Of a stretch of 64,000 bases of DNA, positions 1-10,400 are shown piece by piece. Under the pieces are notes generated by a model. The model made no database searches and was not told the DNA's origin. It saw only the letters and a program-made list of their open reading frames with translations. Source of the stretch: Chlorocebus sabaeus (taxonomy: Eukaryota > Chordata > Mammalia > Primates > Cercopithecidae); contig NC_132911.1 of NCBI RefSeq assembly GCF_047675955.1, positions 22,094,565 through 22,158,564 of the forward strand. Direction: 5' to 3'. The position numbers were made by a program, and so were the translations under genes. The stretch's first letter is position 1. Each line of letters starts with the position of its first letter.

Positions 1-660
1 GTAGCTGCTTGGGTTCCTTTTAGGATGGGGAGTGAGGGGTGGAATCCCACGGGCCAAAGGCGGGGTGAGGTGGGAACAGGGGGACATTTACACTTTGGCC
101 CAGTCTCCAGGCGGCTCCCCACTGACTCGCGTCTTTCCAGACCTTGAGACCTAACTAGTCCCCAGCTTTAGGAAGCCAGGGATGAGAAAGAGGCACGGGA
201 CCGGGAGGGGGTTCAGATCTAGCCAAGGACACACGCATGTTCTGCAGTTGTAAAGGATTTCCCGGTGGGCAGGAATCGTTTCCCCTCCTATCGCCCAGCT
301 TTCCGTGCGGCCAAGGGACTGGCCCCAAGCCACACGGCTGGGGAGCACCAGGTGCCCGCGTCCTGGTCAGGGCTCTTCCCACCGCCGGCACGTGGGGCTC
401 CCATTTCCTTCTGGGCTCTTGTCTGGTCCTCCAGCCAGCCTCGGCTGTAAGTCCGCGGCAGGAAAACAGACCCTGCTTGTGAACCTGGGGAGCCGGGTGG
501 CCCGGCGCCCCGAGCCAGACGGCGTCCCCAGGCCGGGGCCGGGTCCTCGCAGAACAGCGGATCGGGACCCTTATTTTGGCTCCTGCCACAGTTGGGGGCG
601 CCACCCAGTCCGGGCCTTCGAGGTGCTGGCCGAGTATGCCCATTCTTGGCGACCCCGCCA
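1..660. other. Intergenic sequence upstream of C8orf58, no gene seen
   Basis: This is GC-rich single-copy sequence with no convincing coding exon on either strand. The open frames here are by-products of high GC content. In the human order the gene to the left is PDLIM2, but I could not recognise any PDLIM2 exon in these bases. Part of the stretch, around 300-350, resembles a decayed MIR or L2 tail (the wording about a preceding ledger of CAAG-GGACT-type bases), but it is too weak to annotate separately. Confidence 0.5.
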
Positions 661-689
661 CCTGCAACCCCCCACCTGGTGCCCTTCCC

Positions 690-1245
690 ATCCATCGCCT
701 CGCCCCTCCTCTCTCTCTCCCCGCCCCTCCTCTCCCTCGTCTCTCCCCTTCCTTCGCTCGCCTCGCCCCTTCCCTCGCCTCGCCCCCTCCCTCGCCTCGA
801 CCCCCTCCCTCGCCTCGCCCCTCCCCTCCCTTGCCTCACCCCACCCTTTCCTTCTCTCGCCCCTTCCCTCGCCCGTCCCTTCTCCTTTCCCCTCCCCTCC
901 CTGTCCTCGCCCCTCCCCTCCCTTGCCTCGAGTCTCTACTCTGCTTCACTTCTCCCCTCCCTCTCCTCGCCCCTCTCCTCCTTTTCCTCTCCCACCTCCC
1001 CTCCCTCCCTCCTCTCCCCTCCCCTCCCTCGCCTCGTCCCTCCCATCTCTTGTCTTGCCCCGCCCCTCTCCTCGCCCCTCCCCTCCCTCGTCTCGCCCCT
1101 CCCCTCCCGCGTCTCGCCCCCGCTCTCTCGTCTCGCCCCTCCCCTCCCGCGTCTCGCCCCTCCCCTCCCTCGTCTCGCCCCTCCCCTCTCCTCGCCCCTC
1201 CCTTCCTCGTCTCGCTCTCCCTTCTTCCTCTCCCCTCCCCCTAGG
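690..1245. repeat. Pyrimidine-only minisatellite, degenerate CTCGCCCCTCCCCTCCCT units
   Basis: About 560 bases are almost pure C and T on the + strand. They consist of variable units built from CTCGCCCCTCCCCTCCCT and CTCGTCTCGCCCCTC. The complementary strand is therefore a continuous G/A tract with many GGGG and GGAGG runs. Several long frames open through it on both strands, giving Pro/Leu/Ser-rich or Arg/Gly/Glu-rich products. They reflect the repeat and are not genes. The tract ends about 170 bases before the C8orf58 start codon, so it lies in or just before that promoter. Such tracts are polymerase-difficult and often length-variable, so the assembled length may be unreliable. Confidence 0.9.
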
Positions 1246-1412
1246 CCACGCCCCCCGCCGCCCCGCCCTCCGCCCCCCAGCCCCGCTGGGAGTGTCCGGG
1301 GGCCGCGCCCAGCTGGGTCGGGACGGGACGCGCGCCCTGAGCTGCCCGCGCTCCACGGGGACTCGGGCCGGGATCCTCGGGAGGCTGCAGCGGCCGGGGC
1401 CGGGAGCGGGCC
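1246..1412 (+). promoter_or_regulatory. C8orf58: C8orf58 CpG-rich proximal promoter and 5' UTR
   Basis: The 165 bases before the C8orf58 ATG are very GC-rich with many CpG dinucleotides and GC-box-like GGGGCGG/CCCGCC strings. There is no TATA box. This is typical of a broad CpG-island promoter. The exact transcription start cannot be seen from sequence. It should lie between the end of the pyrimidine tract and the ATG at 1413. Confidence 0.6.
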
Positions 1413-4400
1413 ATGATGGGCCGGCGGCGCGCCTTCGCCGTGGACGGCCGGGGTGAGTCGCCCACCCCCAGGCTGACTGGGCCCCCCGCCCCGGAGCCGC
1501 CTCCCGCCCCCAAGCCGGGCAGCCTCTCTCAGCTCCTCGCCCAGCCCCGCGCACCCGGCGGGCGGCGCCCGCCCCGCTGCGCCTCCCTCACCGCCTCCCT
1601 CTGGAGAGGCGGTCATCAGGGGACGCCGTGCAGGCTGGAGCCCCTCTGGACTCAGGCGTTAAACCAGCCACCGCCTCCGCCCCACTTCCTCCGGCTCCGC
1701 TTCCCTCACCTTCCCGCTCCGTCTGAGGATGTGGGAATCCGCCCGCGCCCCAGCCCCCTCCGTGGCTGCGGACCCCTCTCCCACCCAGTGACCTCCTAGC
1801 CCACTTCCTTGCCCAGAGGGGCCTGGGTTGGCATCCGGCTTCCGCGTGCCCCGCAGGTCGTCGCCGCTCCCCCCGGCCTGTTTCCTGTACCGTTCATCCC
1901 GCCAGGACGCCTCGTCGCGAGAGGGCCTGGCGGAGGTGACAGTGAGGGGGTGCTAATGCTGTCCCTTCGTCCCTTTCTTTCACTTTAGTTCTTTAATTTT
2001 AAACTTCTCATAAAATCTTCACTATTCCTCACTTACAACAGAAACCCAAATCGGTTAGAGCGGTGATTTTTATCACTCTCCCCGTGAGCTGCAGGAGAGA
2101 CTTCACCTGGCATCCTGATGCCGCAGGGGCCCCCAGAGAGCAGATTGGATCCCAGGCTTTCCTCTCTGTACCCTCTCCCCTCTCCCTGAAGCTGGACACA
2201 GTCCTACTCCCGCTTGGGGAGCAGCGGAAGAGCCTGTGGCTCCCCACTTCTGACTTGGGAGATGGTGGGCTGATCCTAGGTGGCAAGTGCAGGCGCAGGC
2301 CATCTAAGGGATGGATGGATGTGGCCTACCAGGGCTTTGCCTACCACAGAGCTCAGAGCACGGGTTCCCTGTCGCTAACAACTGTTGTGAAGGGAATCCC
2401 ATCCACACATCTCCCAAATAGCTGGGGCCATATCCGGGCGGCCCATGGCTGTCCAGTGACCACCCTTCCTCACTGGTCCAGGACACTCCTCCCTGGGGCA
2501 GTGCTGCCAGCCATCAGGAATGCTGGGGGTGTTGGGGGTGGCCTGCCCAGCCTGACGCTGACTCTCCATGCAGATGGGCCTGGCGAGGGCCTGGCACGGG
2601 GCTGCATAGTGCCTGGAGTCACCAGCACCTACAGACGGATCCCGGACGCCACCCACGGGTGCTCATCCTGGGAGAGAGGTGACAAGCTCAGAGGTGTCAA
2701 CAGGGAGGCGCTGTTTCTCAAACTGGCTTCCCGGGACTCAGGAGTGGAGATGGCAGTTGGGGACAGCCCCCTGGCTGCCTTACCGGGCCTTTCTCAGGAC
2801 TCCCTGGACTTTGAATCCTCAGGGGGTCCCGAGCCCCCGGCCCATGTAGACCAGCTCCTGGCCAGCCAGAAGCTGGGGCAAGTGCTGGAGCGTTCCCACC
2901 GGCTCCCAACAGCTCCCGCTAGCTTGTCAGGACAACACTGCTGCCTGCGGCCGCCCAGCAAGTGCGAGCGTGAAGTACCCCTTTTTGGAGCAGGGGAACC
3001 GGAGTCCATGGAGGCAGACACAGACCTAGAGGCAGGCCTGGAGGAAGAGGCGGTGAGTGCCCACTCTCAGGCTGGGTTTAAGAGCGGGATGGACAGCCTA
3101 GCTCCTCTGGTTCTCCCTGGAGCTCTCTCTCGGGGTGCGGCACTCCCTGCCCCTAATTGCTGGGTTGTGTCCTAGATTCTTGCTGCACCCCACTTCCATT
3201 TGTGCGTGGCCACCTCCGCAGAGGAGCTGGGCAGCTACGGGCCCTGCCTGGCACTATGGCCCGCTGGGCAGTGGGGAAGCTGGCTGCGTGTGTTCCTCCT
3301 CGGGGCCCACTCCGCTCCTATCTGCTGGCTGAGCCCAGCCTGGCTGCTTGGGATAGGAAAGGAGCCTGACTGAAATCTCCCCTAGCTCACAATGTCCCGC
3401 AGGTGGGGGGCCTGAGGCCTGGAGCCTGGGCCTGCCTCCCTGGGCAGGGTCTTCGCTATCTGGAACACCTGTGCCTAGTGCTGGAGCAGATGGCAAGGCT
3501 CCAGCAGCTCTACCTTCAGCTGCAGATCCAGAGGCCCCCAGGGGTGAGTGAGATTCGAGTGGGGGTAGTCGGGCCAGCGAGTGGGGGAGGGAGAGGACAG
3601 ATGGGACCCCGGGAACTGTGGCTGCCCTCAGAACAGCCTCACCCCTCTAACCAGGCCCTGATCACCTGTCTTTCCTGTGCACAGGATCCCGGTGAGGAGG
3701 AGTCAGCCCGAGCCCCTTTACCGTCCCCGTTACACACCCCAGGTAATGGGGGGCAGCGGCCATGGGAGCTGCTAAGCCAGACAGAGCAGACAGGTGAGGG
3801 GCCATCGTGTCGCCCTTTGTCCTGCATGCCTGGGGTCCCACCAGCAGGTCCTCTGAGCTGAAGCTTGATGAGGTGTCTTCTGGCCCTGGCCAACCTGATT
3901 CTTTTTCTGAAGGGGCAAAGGCTGCTTCACCCCCAAAGGTGGAGGTGCCCAGCGCCAACCCTCCCAGGCTGCCAGAAACCCCAGTGGAGCCAGCGTACCA
4001 CTTGCCATCCTCCCAGGGACACAAGGTAGGGGACGGGTGTATGTGGGGCAGGTGGTGGGCTGGAGTGGGGGGAGGGGAGGTGGGGATGCCTGGGCATCCT
4101 GGGGGTCAGCAACTCTGGGAAAATGACAGGATTGATTCCTGTTTGGAGCAGGCGACTCATCCTGGCTGTGGTGACAGCTGTCTCGGGGAGCTTGGTTGGG
4201 GGTCTGAGTGTGGGGAGGGCTCTTGGTGACCCCTCCTCCTCTGCTCAGCGGGATTTCTCCCACTGGGACAAGGTCAAGGTCCTGCTCAACCGGATCTGCC
4301 GGAGAAGCCACCACCACCCTGAGCCCCCTGCCCCTCCTGATGGCTCTGACCCCAGGTGAGCCCCGTGCCCAGCCCAGGTTAGGGCACGGAGAGGAGACTG

Positions 4401-5013
4401 ATGAGCCAGGATGCAGAGATTGTCATGCCAGTTGTCAGTATTGTCCCCGCGAAACTTGAGAGGCAGTCTGGGAGGGGCTGCTAGAAGAAACAGTAGTTAA
4501 AACACCCTATTTGCAGATAAGGAGGCTGGGTTTTGGGTGCGGATGGGGGTAGTTGCTTTTCCAAAGCCACACGTCAGCGACAGCCAGGACCAGAATGTGG
4601 GAAATCTGCTAACCCCAGCTTAGCAACCCCTCACCCTCAATGCTGACATTTAGGCCACCTCCCAGGTTTGTGGGGAGAGCAAGGTGGAGCACAAAGGATT
4701 TCACAGTGAGTGAAGGCCATCGTGCCTCGGGGCTTGTACCGAATAGTTCTCCAGGGGTAAGAAGTACCAAGTCATTTAACAGCCCCAGGTCACACCCCCA
4801 CCCTGCTACCTGCCAGTAGATGAATCATGTTTTCTCAACTCTAGGACCATTGTTAGTTTTATTTTCTCTTCCTAGCCTAATGTCTTCTTTTTATTCCACA
4901 GGATCGAGTCCAGGGACCTCCCTGAAAGGCCTCAGTGCCGCCCCCACCGGAAAACCTTTATGCCGTCATTAGTGGTTAAGAAACAACGAGCACAAAACCT
5001 TTCTGTAGGCTGA
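1413..5013 (+). CDS. C8orf58: C8orf58 homolog, uncharacterised protein, 7 coding exons
   Basis: The coding exons are 1413-1452, 2574-3052, 3403-3543, 3685-3793, 3913-4025, 4249-4355 and 4902-5013. All are bounded by GT...AG, and together they give 1101 bases, 366 codons plus TGA. I chose the first of two adjacent ATG codons at 1413. The second at 1416 is equally possible and would give 365 residues, the length I recall for human. The protein has no family domain I recognise. The middle exon (3403-3543) encodes a Leu/Gln-rich amphipathic stretch (LEHLCLVLEQMARLQQLYLQ) that could form a short coiled coil. A Pro-rich linker follows, then a basic segment with CRRSHHHPE and a Lys/Arg-rich C-terminus. 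The function is unknown. It is identified by protein similarity and by its position directly upstream of CCAR2 on the same strand. The frame is intact with no sign of decay. Confidence 0.9.
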
Positions 5014-5860
5014 GACCTCTCGGTGCACCTGGTGACCCTGGGTGGAGGGGACTTGCTGTGAAGTCTTCCTCGCCGTTTGCCCTGTTGCTGCTTCTCCACA
5101 TTGCCAGGAAAAGCTGCTGACGCCTGCCCTCCTCTCTTGAGTGGAGGGTGAATCTTTCTCCTCTAAGCAGTCTGGTCAGGAGCCCTGGTTTCTTGAGAGG
5201 CCCCCAAGATGCGGCAGCTCCAGGGCTGTTCCTCCTCACCAGAAATCCCTGGGCTTCCACAATGTGAACTCACTCATTATCAGGTGTCCATGGAGTGTTT
5301 TTGACACGGTGACCTGTCTGGGCCCAGCATGTTGCAGATGTGTATTTATGCACAATGGTATGCATATCTCTGTGTGACTGTCAGTGTTGCAAGCTGGCTG
5401 GATCCAACCATCTCTTCTGAAATAATGCATCCAAAGGGCTGATATTCTGGGGGAGGTCACTGCAGAAGGATGGAACTGACCTTTATTCCCCAGTGGGCAG
5501 TTACTGAGCTTTCTGCCTCAGAGCCGTGCTGGCAGCCCTGGGACAGAGAACGGTGTGGCTTTGACTGCCTCTGCATGGAGTCTTGCCCCAGACTCCTGAA
5601 GACTGCACCAGAAATGAGGAAGATCAGGGACAACCTGGGAACAGAAGAATAACTTTCAAAGCCAGTGCTCAGCTTCTCTCCCCCGTGCTAGCGTTTACAG
5701 GCCCTAACTCAAACCAGATGCCTGTACTAGTTTTTAGACCCTAAATCAACCTTTCTGAGCCACAGTTTCCAGCTGGGAATAATGATGCCTGCCCTACCTA
5801 CCTCACAGACTTGTTATGAGGATAAAGTGAGATTAAACTGCCTCAAAGTGCTTTGTAAAC
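5014..5860 (+). other. C8orf58: C8orf58 3' UTR with ATTAAA polyadenylation signal candidate
   Basis: This region runs from the stop codon to a likely cleavage site. No AATAAA is present between the stop codon and the CCAR2 promoter in a suitable place. The best candidate is ATTAAA at 5832-5837, which lies inside an old MIR element (about 5742-5872). The 3' end would then be repeat-derived. The end point is inferred. Confidence 0.45.
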
Positions 5861-5872
5861 GTTAAGTGAATA
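5742..5872 (+). repeat. MIR SINE (C8orf58 3' UTR)
   Basis: The wording matches the 3' half of MIR, including a CCTACCTCACAGACTTGTTATGAGGAT-type core and the AAGTGCTTTGTAAAC tail. It is diverged, as expected for a pre-primate element. Confidence 0.7.
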
Positions 5873-6269
5873 GGAACGGGGAAAGCAAGGCTGGAGGGAT
5901 AAGGGGGGCATGGGATTGCTAATGAGGACTAAACTGGCAGATCTCTGGCAAGATTTTGAGCAGGCCACTTCATTGAGGCCCCTTAGATTTCATATTTGAG
6001 AATTAGGGCACTGATTCCTGACTGGCTATAGGCATGGGGGTCACTGGCTTGAGTCAGACACAGGAATGTCTCTTAGAAATGGCCACTGATAGGCATCCTC
6101 CTCCTCCAGTCAGGAGGGGCTGGTTTCCTCATCTGTTGCAGTCTCGACTGCCAGAGGGAGGCGGGCGTGGTAAGCAGTCGGGGGTTCCTTGTGTTTGGGG
6201 TAGTCCAGCTCCCGCTGCCTTAGATTCCGGAACCAATGATCCGAAGCCTTCTTTTCTGATGGGATTCTT

Positions 6270-6990
6270 TAGCGAGGACACTATCGAGGCGCGACTTCCT
6301 GACGCGCATCCGATCCGGGAAGGCGCACTTCCGCTCCCCAGTTGCCGCGGGATGGCAGGCCGGCGTGGGGGAAGGGAGAGGTCGGCGGAGACGAGGGAGG
6401 GACCATATCCGGGAGAGTGGCAGCTTCCGACCAGTGGTCGCGCTTCCGGAGAGGCGCTTCCGGTGGCGGCGGCAGCAGCGGCTGTGGTGGTTCCGGGTGT
6501 CTTTGTCCCCCCGGTGTCGCTGCCCTGGCCCGCAGGTGGGTTAGGGGGCCCCTCGCCGCCCCTCTGCCCCTTCGCCCCTCCGTCCCTTCGCTGACCGAGG
6601 GACTGCGAGGGCCGGGCGGCGAAGATGCGTGGGGCGCGGAAGGGGCCGAGCCCCTCTTTGGACTGCAAGTCCCGTCTCCCTGGCAACGGTCTCGGCCTTG
6701 GGGGCGGGCGGGAGGAGGAGAAACCGCGCGCCTCAGTCCTCCCTCGGTGGCCTCGCCGCGGCCCTGCCGGGAGACTTGGCGCTGGCGGCTGCTGAGGCCG
6801 GAGCGGAGGGCCCGGGAGCGTGGGAGCAGGAGGGTGGCGCGCAGCCGGTTTCGCGTTCGGTCGGCCAGGGAGCTGCCTTCCCACCAGCCGGTCGAGGAAA
6901 CAACGGGTCGGGCTTCCGGGGAGAGGGCTCACACCATCTCCTCGCCGGCACCGGCCTCCTCCATTTTTCCGGGCCCTGCGTGGAGGGTTT
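6270..6990 (+). promoter_or_regulatory. CCAR2: CCAR2 CpG-island promoter with four ETS-type motifs
   Basis: This is a CpG-dense island without a TATA box. CTTCCG, the reverse of the ETS/GABP core CGGAAG, occurs at 6328, 6424, 6443 and 6457. A CCAAT sequence lies just upstream near 6232. The non-coding first exon ends at 6535 with GCAG followed by GTGGGT, and GC-rich sequence continues about 450 bases into intron 1. Arrays of ETS sites close to the start are common in housekeeping promoters. The precise start site, probably 6430-6500, is inferred. Confidence 0.7.
6460..6535 (+). other. CCAR2: CCAR2 non-coding exon 1 (5' boundary approximate)
   Basis: A strong donor, CAG followed by GTGGGT at 6536, ends a GC-rich segment with no in-frame start codon. 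The next exon carries the ATG. The 3' boundary is seen in the sequence. The 5' boundary is a guess from the position of the ETS motifs. Confidence 0.5.
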
Positions 6991-7082
6991 TGGCGGATGT
7001 TTTTGAATGAAGGAATGTCATCGGGGCTCTCTCCAGCCCCTCACCCCGCCAACTACTCTGGGGGTGGCGTGGCATAGTGAGA

Positions 7083-7255
7083 GGAGCGCTAAGTTGTTGG
7101 GTGGCCTGGGTGTGAGTACCAGTTTTGTCACTACTTGATTATGTGGCCCCGGGCAAGTCTCTTGATCTCTCTGAGCACCAGTTTCCTTGTCTGTAAAACA
7201 GCATGACAATATGACCCACCACTAGGTTATTGTGAGGGCAAACTGAAACAATGTA
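7083..7255 (+). repeat. MIR SINE in CCAR2 intron 1
   Basis: A nearly full MIR-like order is visible: a GTGTGAGTACCAGTTTTG-type core, then the GGGCAAGTCTCTTGATCTCTCTGAGC segment, then the TGTAAAACAGCATGAC segment. It is diverged and lies in the intron between exon 1 and the ATG exon. Confidence 0.75.
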
Positions 7256-7466
7256 ATTTATTGTTCCATTTCCTACTTCTCTATATTCTCTCCATCCATT
7301 GCCTTCATTCATTCTCATTACCCACCTCCATGTTTTCATTAATATCCTTACTTAAGATTCTCCACTTTTCCAGGTATAGATGGAAATTTCCCGTGTGAGC
7401 TGTTAACTTCTTTCTTTTTGGATTGAAGGCTTTTCCCCACGACTCTGAAAGAGGACAGCGTTCCCA

Positions 7467-10400
7467 ATGTCCCAGTTTAAGCGCCAGCGGATCAACCCAC
7501 TTCCAGGGGGACGCAACTTCTCAGGTGATCACTTTTTTCCCTACCTGGCCTCATCCTGGGAAGTATGTGCTGTGGAGTTAGTTTGGGGTTTCCCTGGTGG
7601 AGAGCAGTTTGCTGCTGATGTTCCTCTGGAAAACAGGAGATTCCCACCGTGGTTGCCAGTGAAGCCCTGTGGAGGAGCTGGCTGGAGCTGTAGCCTTTGG
7701 ATTTACCACATCCTTTGGTTGACTCTAGTGCTTAAGGTGGTAGGGGCGGTTCCTGTAGATTGCTTCTCTTTCCCCATAGGCACAGCTTCAACATCTCTTC
7801 TGGGCCCTCCTCCTGGTTTGCTCACTCCTCCTGTGGCCACAGAACTGTCCCAGAATGCCAGGCACCTTCAGGTAGGTTGGGCATCCCTTGTAGTTTCTGC
7901 CCTTGGGACTGGATGCATGGAGGTCTGGAGCTCTTCATCTCTTACATAATAGTGTTTATCATTCCTGACCCCTCTCCTGGTAGTAGTAATGTGGAGTTTC
8001 CCAGATAGCCTTCAGACTGGGGCATCTTCATTTCTCGCTCCAGGGAAATCTTTAGTATACGTCTTGGAATTAATGAACTGGAAGTCCCAGAAGAAGATTG
8101 TGGGTCAAGAACCAGCTCAAACATGCCCCGACCCTTAATGATGGCGTATGCCCACCACACACCTGTACTTCACTCTGTGTGAACTCTTGATGCAGTACGC
8201 TGAGCAGGGGTGTGGGTTGAGATGAGACTTTCATGGCAGAGTGTGATTTTGTCCAGCTTCCTCTCTTTTACTTTTCAACTGCTCCCTTTTCTTACAGGGT
8301 GGGGAGAAACAGCGGGTCTTCACTGGTATTGTTACCAGCTTGCATGACTACTTTGGGGTTGTGGATGAAGAGGTCTTTTTTCAGCTAAGGTAGGCTTGAG
8401 GTTGGTCCCCTACTGGAAATGCTTATTGGATTCCGTTCTGTCACCGTGCTGGGATTGCCCACCCCCCTCCCCAAAGCCATTGCTTTGCTGTTTTTGTGCA
8501 AGGTGTGGGAAATCTTGATGGAAAGGCCCCATGGGGCAGTCAGGGTGGCTTGGCCAGGGTCCCTCTCCTAACGGGGCCTCCTGGCTTGTGTGCTGGCAGT
8601 GTGGTGAAGGGCCGGCTGCCCCAGCTGGGTGAGAAGGTGCTGGTGAAGGCTGCATACAACCCAGGCCAGGCAGTGCCCTGGAATGCTGTCAAGGTGCAAA
8701 CACTCTCCAATCAGGTATTCATCTCTCCTTAGCATGTGCATTGGAAAGGGGAGGGATGGAAGCCCCTGTGCCTGACAGCTGGGCAAAACCCTGACTTTTC
8801 TCAAGGGGGTGGGACTGCATCTTTCCAAGGTAGTGAGTGCCTCAACCATGGGGTCCCCTGAATTTCCTGGCTCCTGTTCTGCAGCCCCTACTGAAGTCCC
8901 CAGCACCTCCCCTTCTGCATGTAGCAGCCCTGGGCCAGAAGCAAGGGATCCTGGGAGCTCAGCCTCAGTTGATCTTCCAGCCTCACCGGATTCCCCCACT
9001 CTTTCCTCAGAAGCGTGAGTACGAGTGGCACTATTGTTGAGTGTGGCTTTATGGGGTAGTCTGGATCAATGGACTTTCAGGTTGTCGCTGAAAGTCCATT
9101 AGCATAGAGGTGGGTACTTCTGTGTACTGGAAGAAAGGTGGGTGATCTGGATAGGTGTTTAGGAATTTTTTTTTTTTTTGATGGGGTCTTGCTCTGTTGC
9201 CCAGGCTGGAGTGCAATGACCCAATCTTGGCTTGTTGCAACCTCCACCTCCTGGGTTCAAGCCATTCTCCTGGCCTCGGCCTCCTGAGTAGCTGGGACTA
9301 CAGACATTCACCACCTCGCCTGGCTAATTTTTTGTATCTCTAGTAGAGACGGGGTTTCACCGTGTTTGCCACGCTAGTCTTGAACTCGCTGACTTCAAGT
9401 GATCCATCCGCATTATCCTCCCAAAGTGCTGGGATTACAGATTTGAGCTACTGCGCCCGGCTGGTTTTTAGGGTTTTTGAGTCACCAGTCATTTCCCTTC
9501 TGCAGCTCTGAGTCTCTTCCAGACATCCCACACACTTCACCTGAGCCACCTGAACAGATTTCCTGCCCGGGGCCCTCATGGACGGTTGGATCAGGGCCGA
9601 AGGTAAGAGGATGATGTCCCTTTTTTGGCCACTTGTTGACACTAACATTCTCTTCATTTTATTATTACTATTTTTTTGTGTTGGCCAGGAAGTGAAGCCA
9701 GGTCTACTGCTTGGAAGGTGGCTATGCTTACCACTAACATTCTCTGCCTGCAGCTAGATCCTAGTCCCTTTTCTCTGAAGTATGTGGACACACTGAAATG
9801 TATATAAAAATATTGGAATTTTATACAGTGGTTTAGCAAGTAGGGAGTTGATACAGTTCATCTTTGAAAATGTCATGTTGAGATATTTCTTAAATACTCT
9901 TTTGTTTCTAGTCCCTAAGTTGAGATGACAGGAATGGAAACTCAATAGTAACTTGTCAAAAGTAACATTGCAGTATCTCTTTTAGTTGTTTAAAATGTTC
10001 TTTTATAGACACTATTCTCATAAGTATGCTGTTAGAAGGTGTATATTGCACTCTGCCTTGGACATGCAGGTAGCTTTCTCAGCCATGTGTGGAGCAAGCA
10101 TGGCTGATTTGGGCCTTTAGGGTATTCTGGTGATCCTGTCTCATCTGTAGCATTGGGGACCACCAGGAGCATGCTGTCCTGTCCTCTCTCTAGTTCACAT
10201 GTTCCTTCCTCAGTCTCACTCTCCCTGAGTGTTTTGCTTATACCTCTAAAAGTTAAGCTCTAGCCTGATTTAAGACTTGTTCTAGTTCTGTCTTCATTTT
10301 AAACTTGTCATAGTGGAGAATTTTAGTATATGCAAGGTAAACAGAAAGGTATGAGGAACCTTATACCCATTACCCAGCTGCTTCAAGTATCAGCTACCAT

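Noticed and set aside
288..1616. Long overlapping open frames on both strands (up to 383 codons), Pro/Leu/Ser-rich or Arg/Gly/Glu-rich
   Set aside because: They arise from the pyrimidine minisatellite and GC-rich promoter. There is no family similarity and no splice structure.
6034..7010. Open frames over the CCAR2 CpG island, up to 267 codons
   Set aside because: CpG islands lack stop codons by composition. The known non-coding exon 1 and promoter occupy this region.
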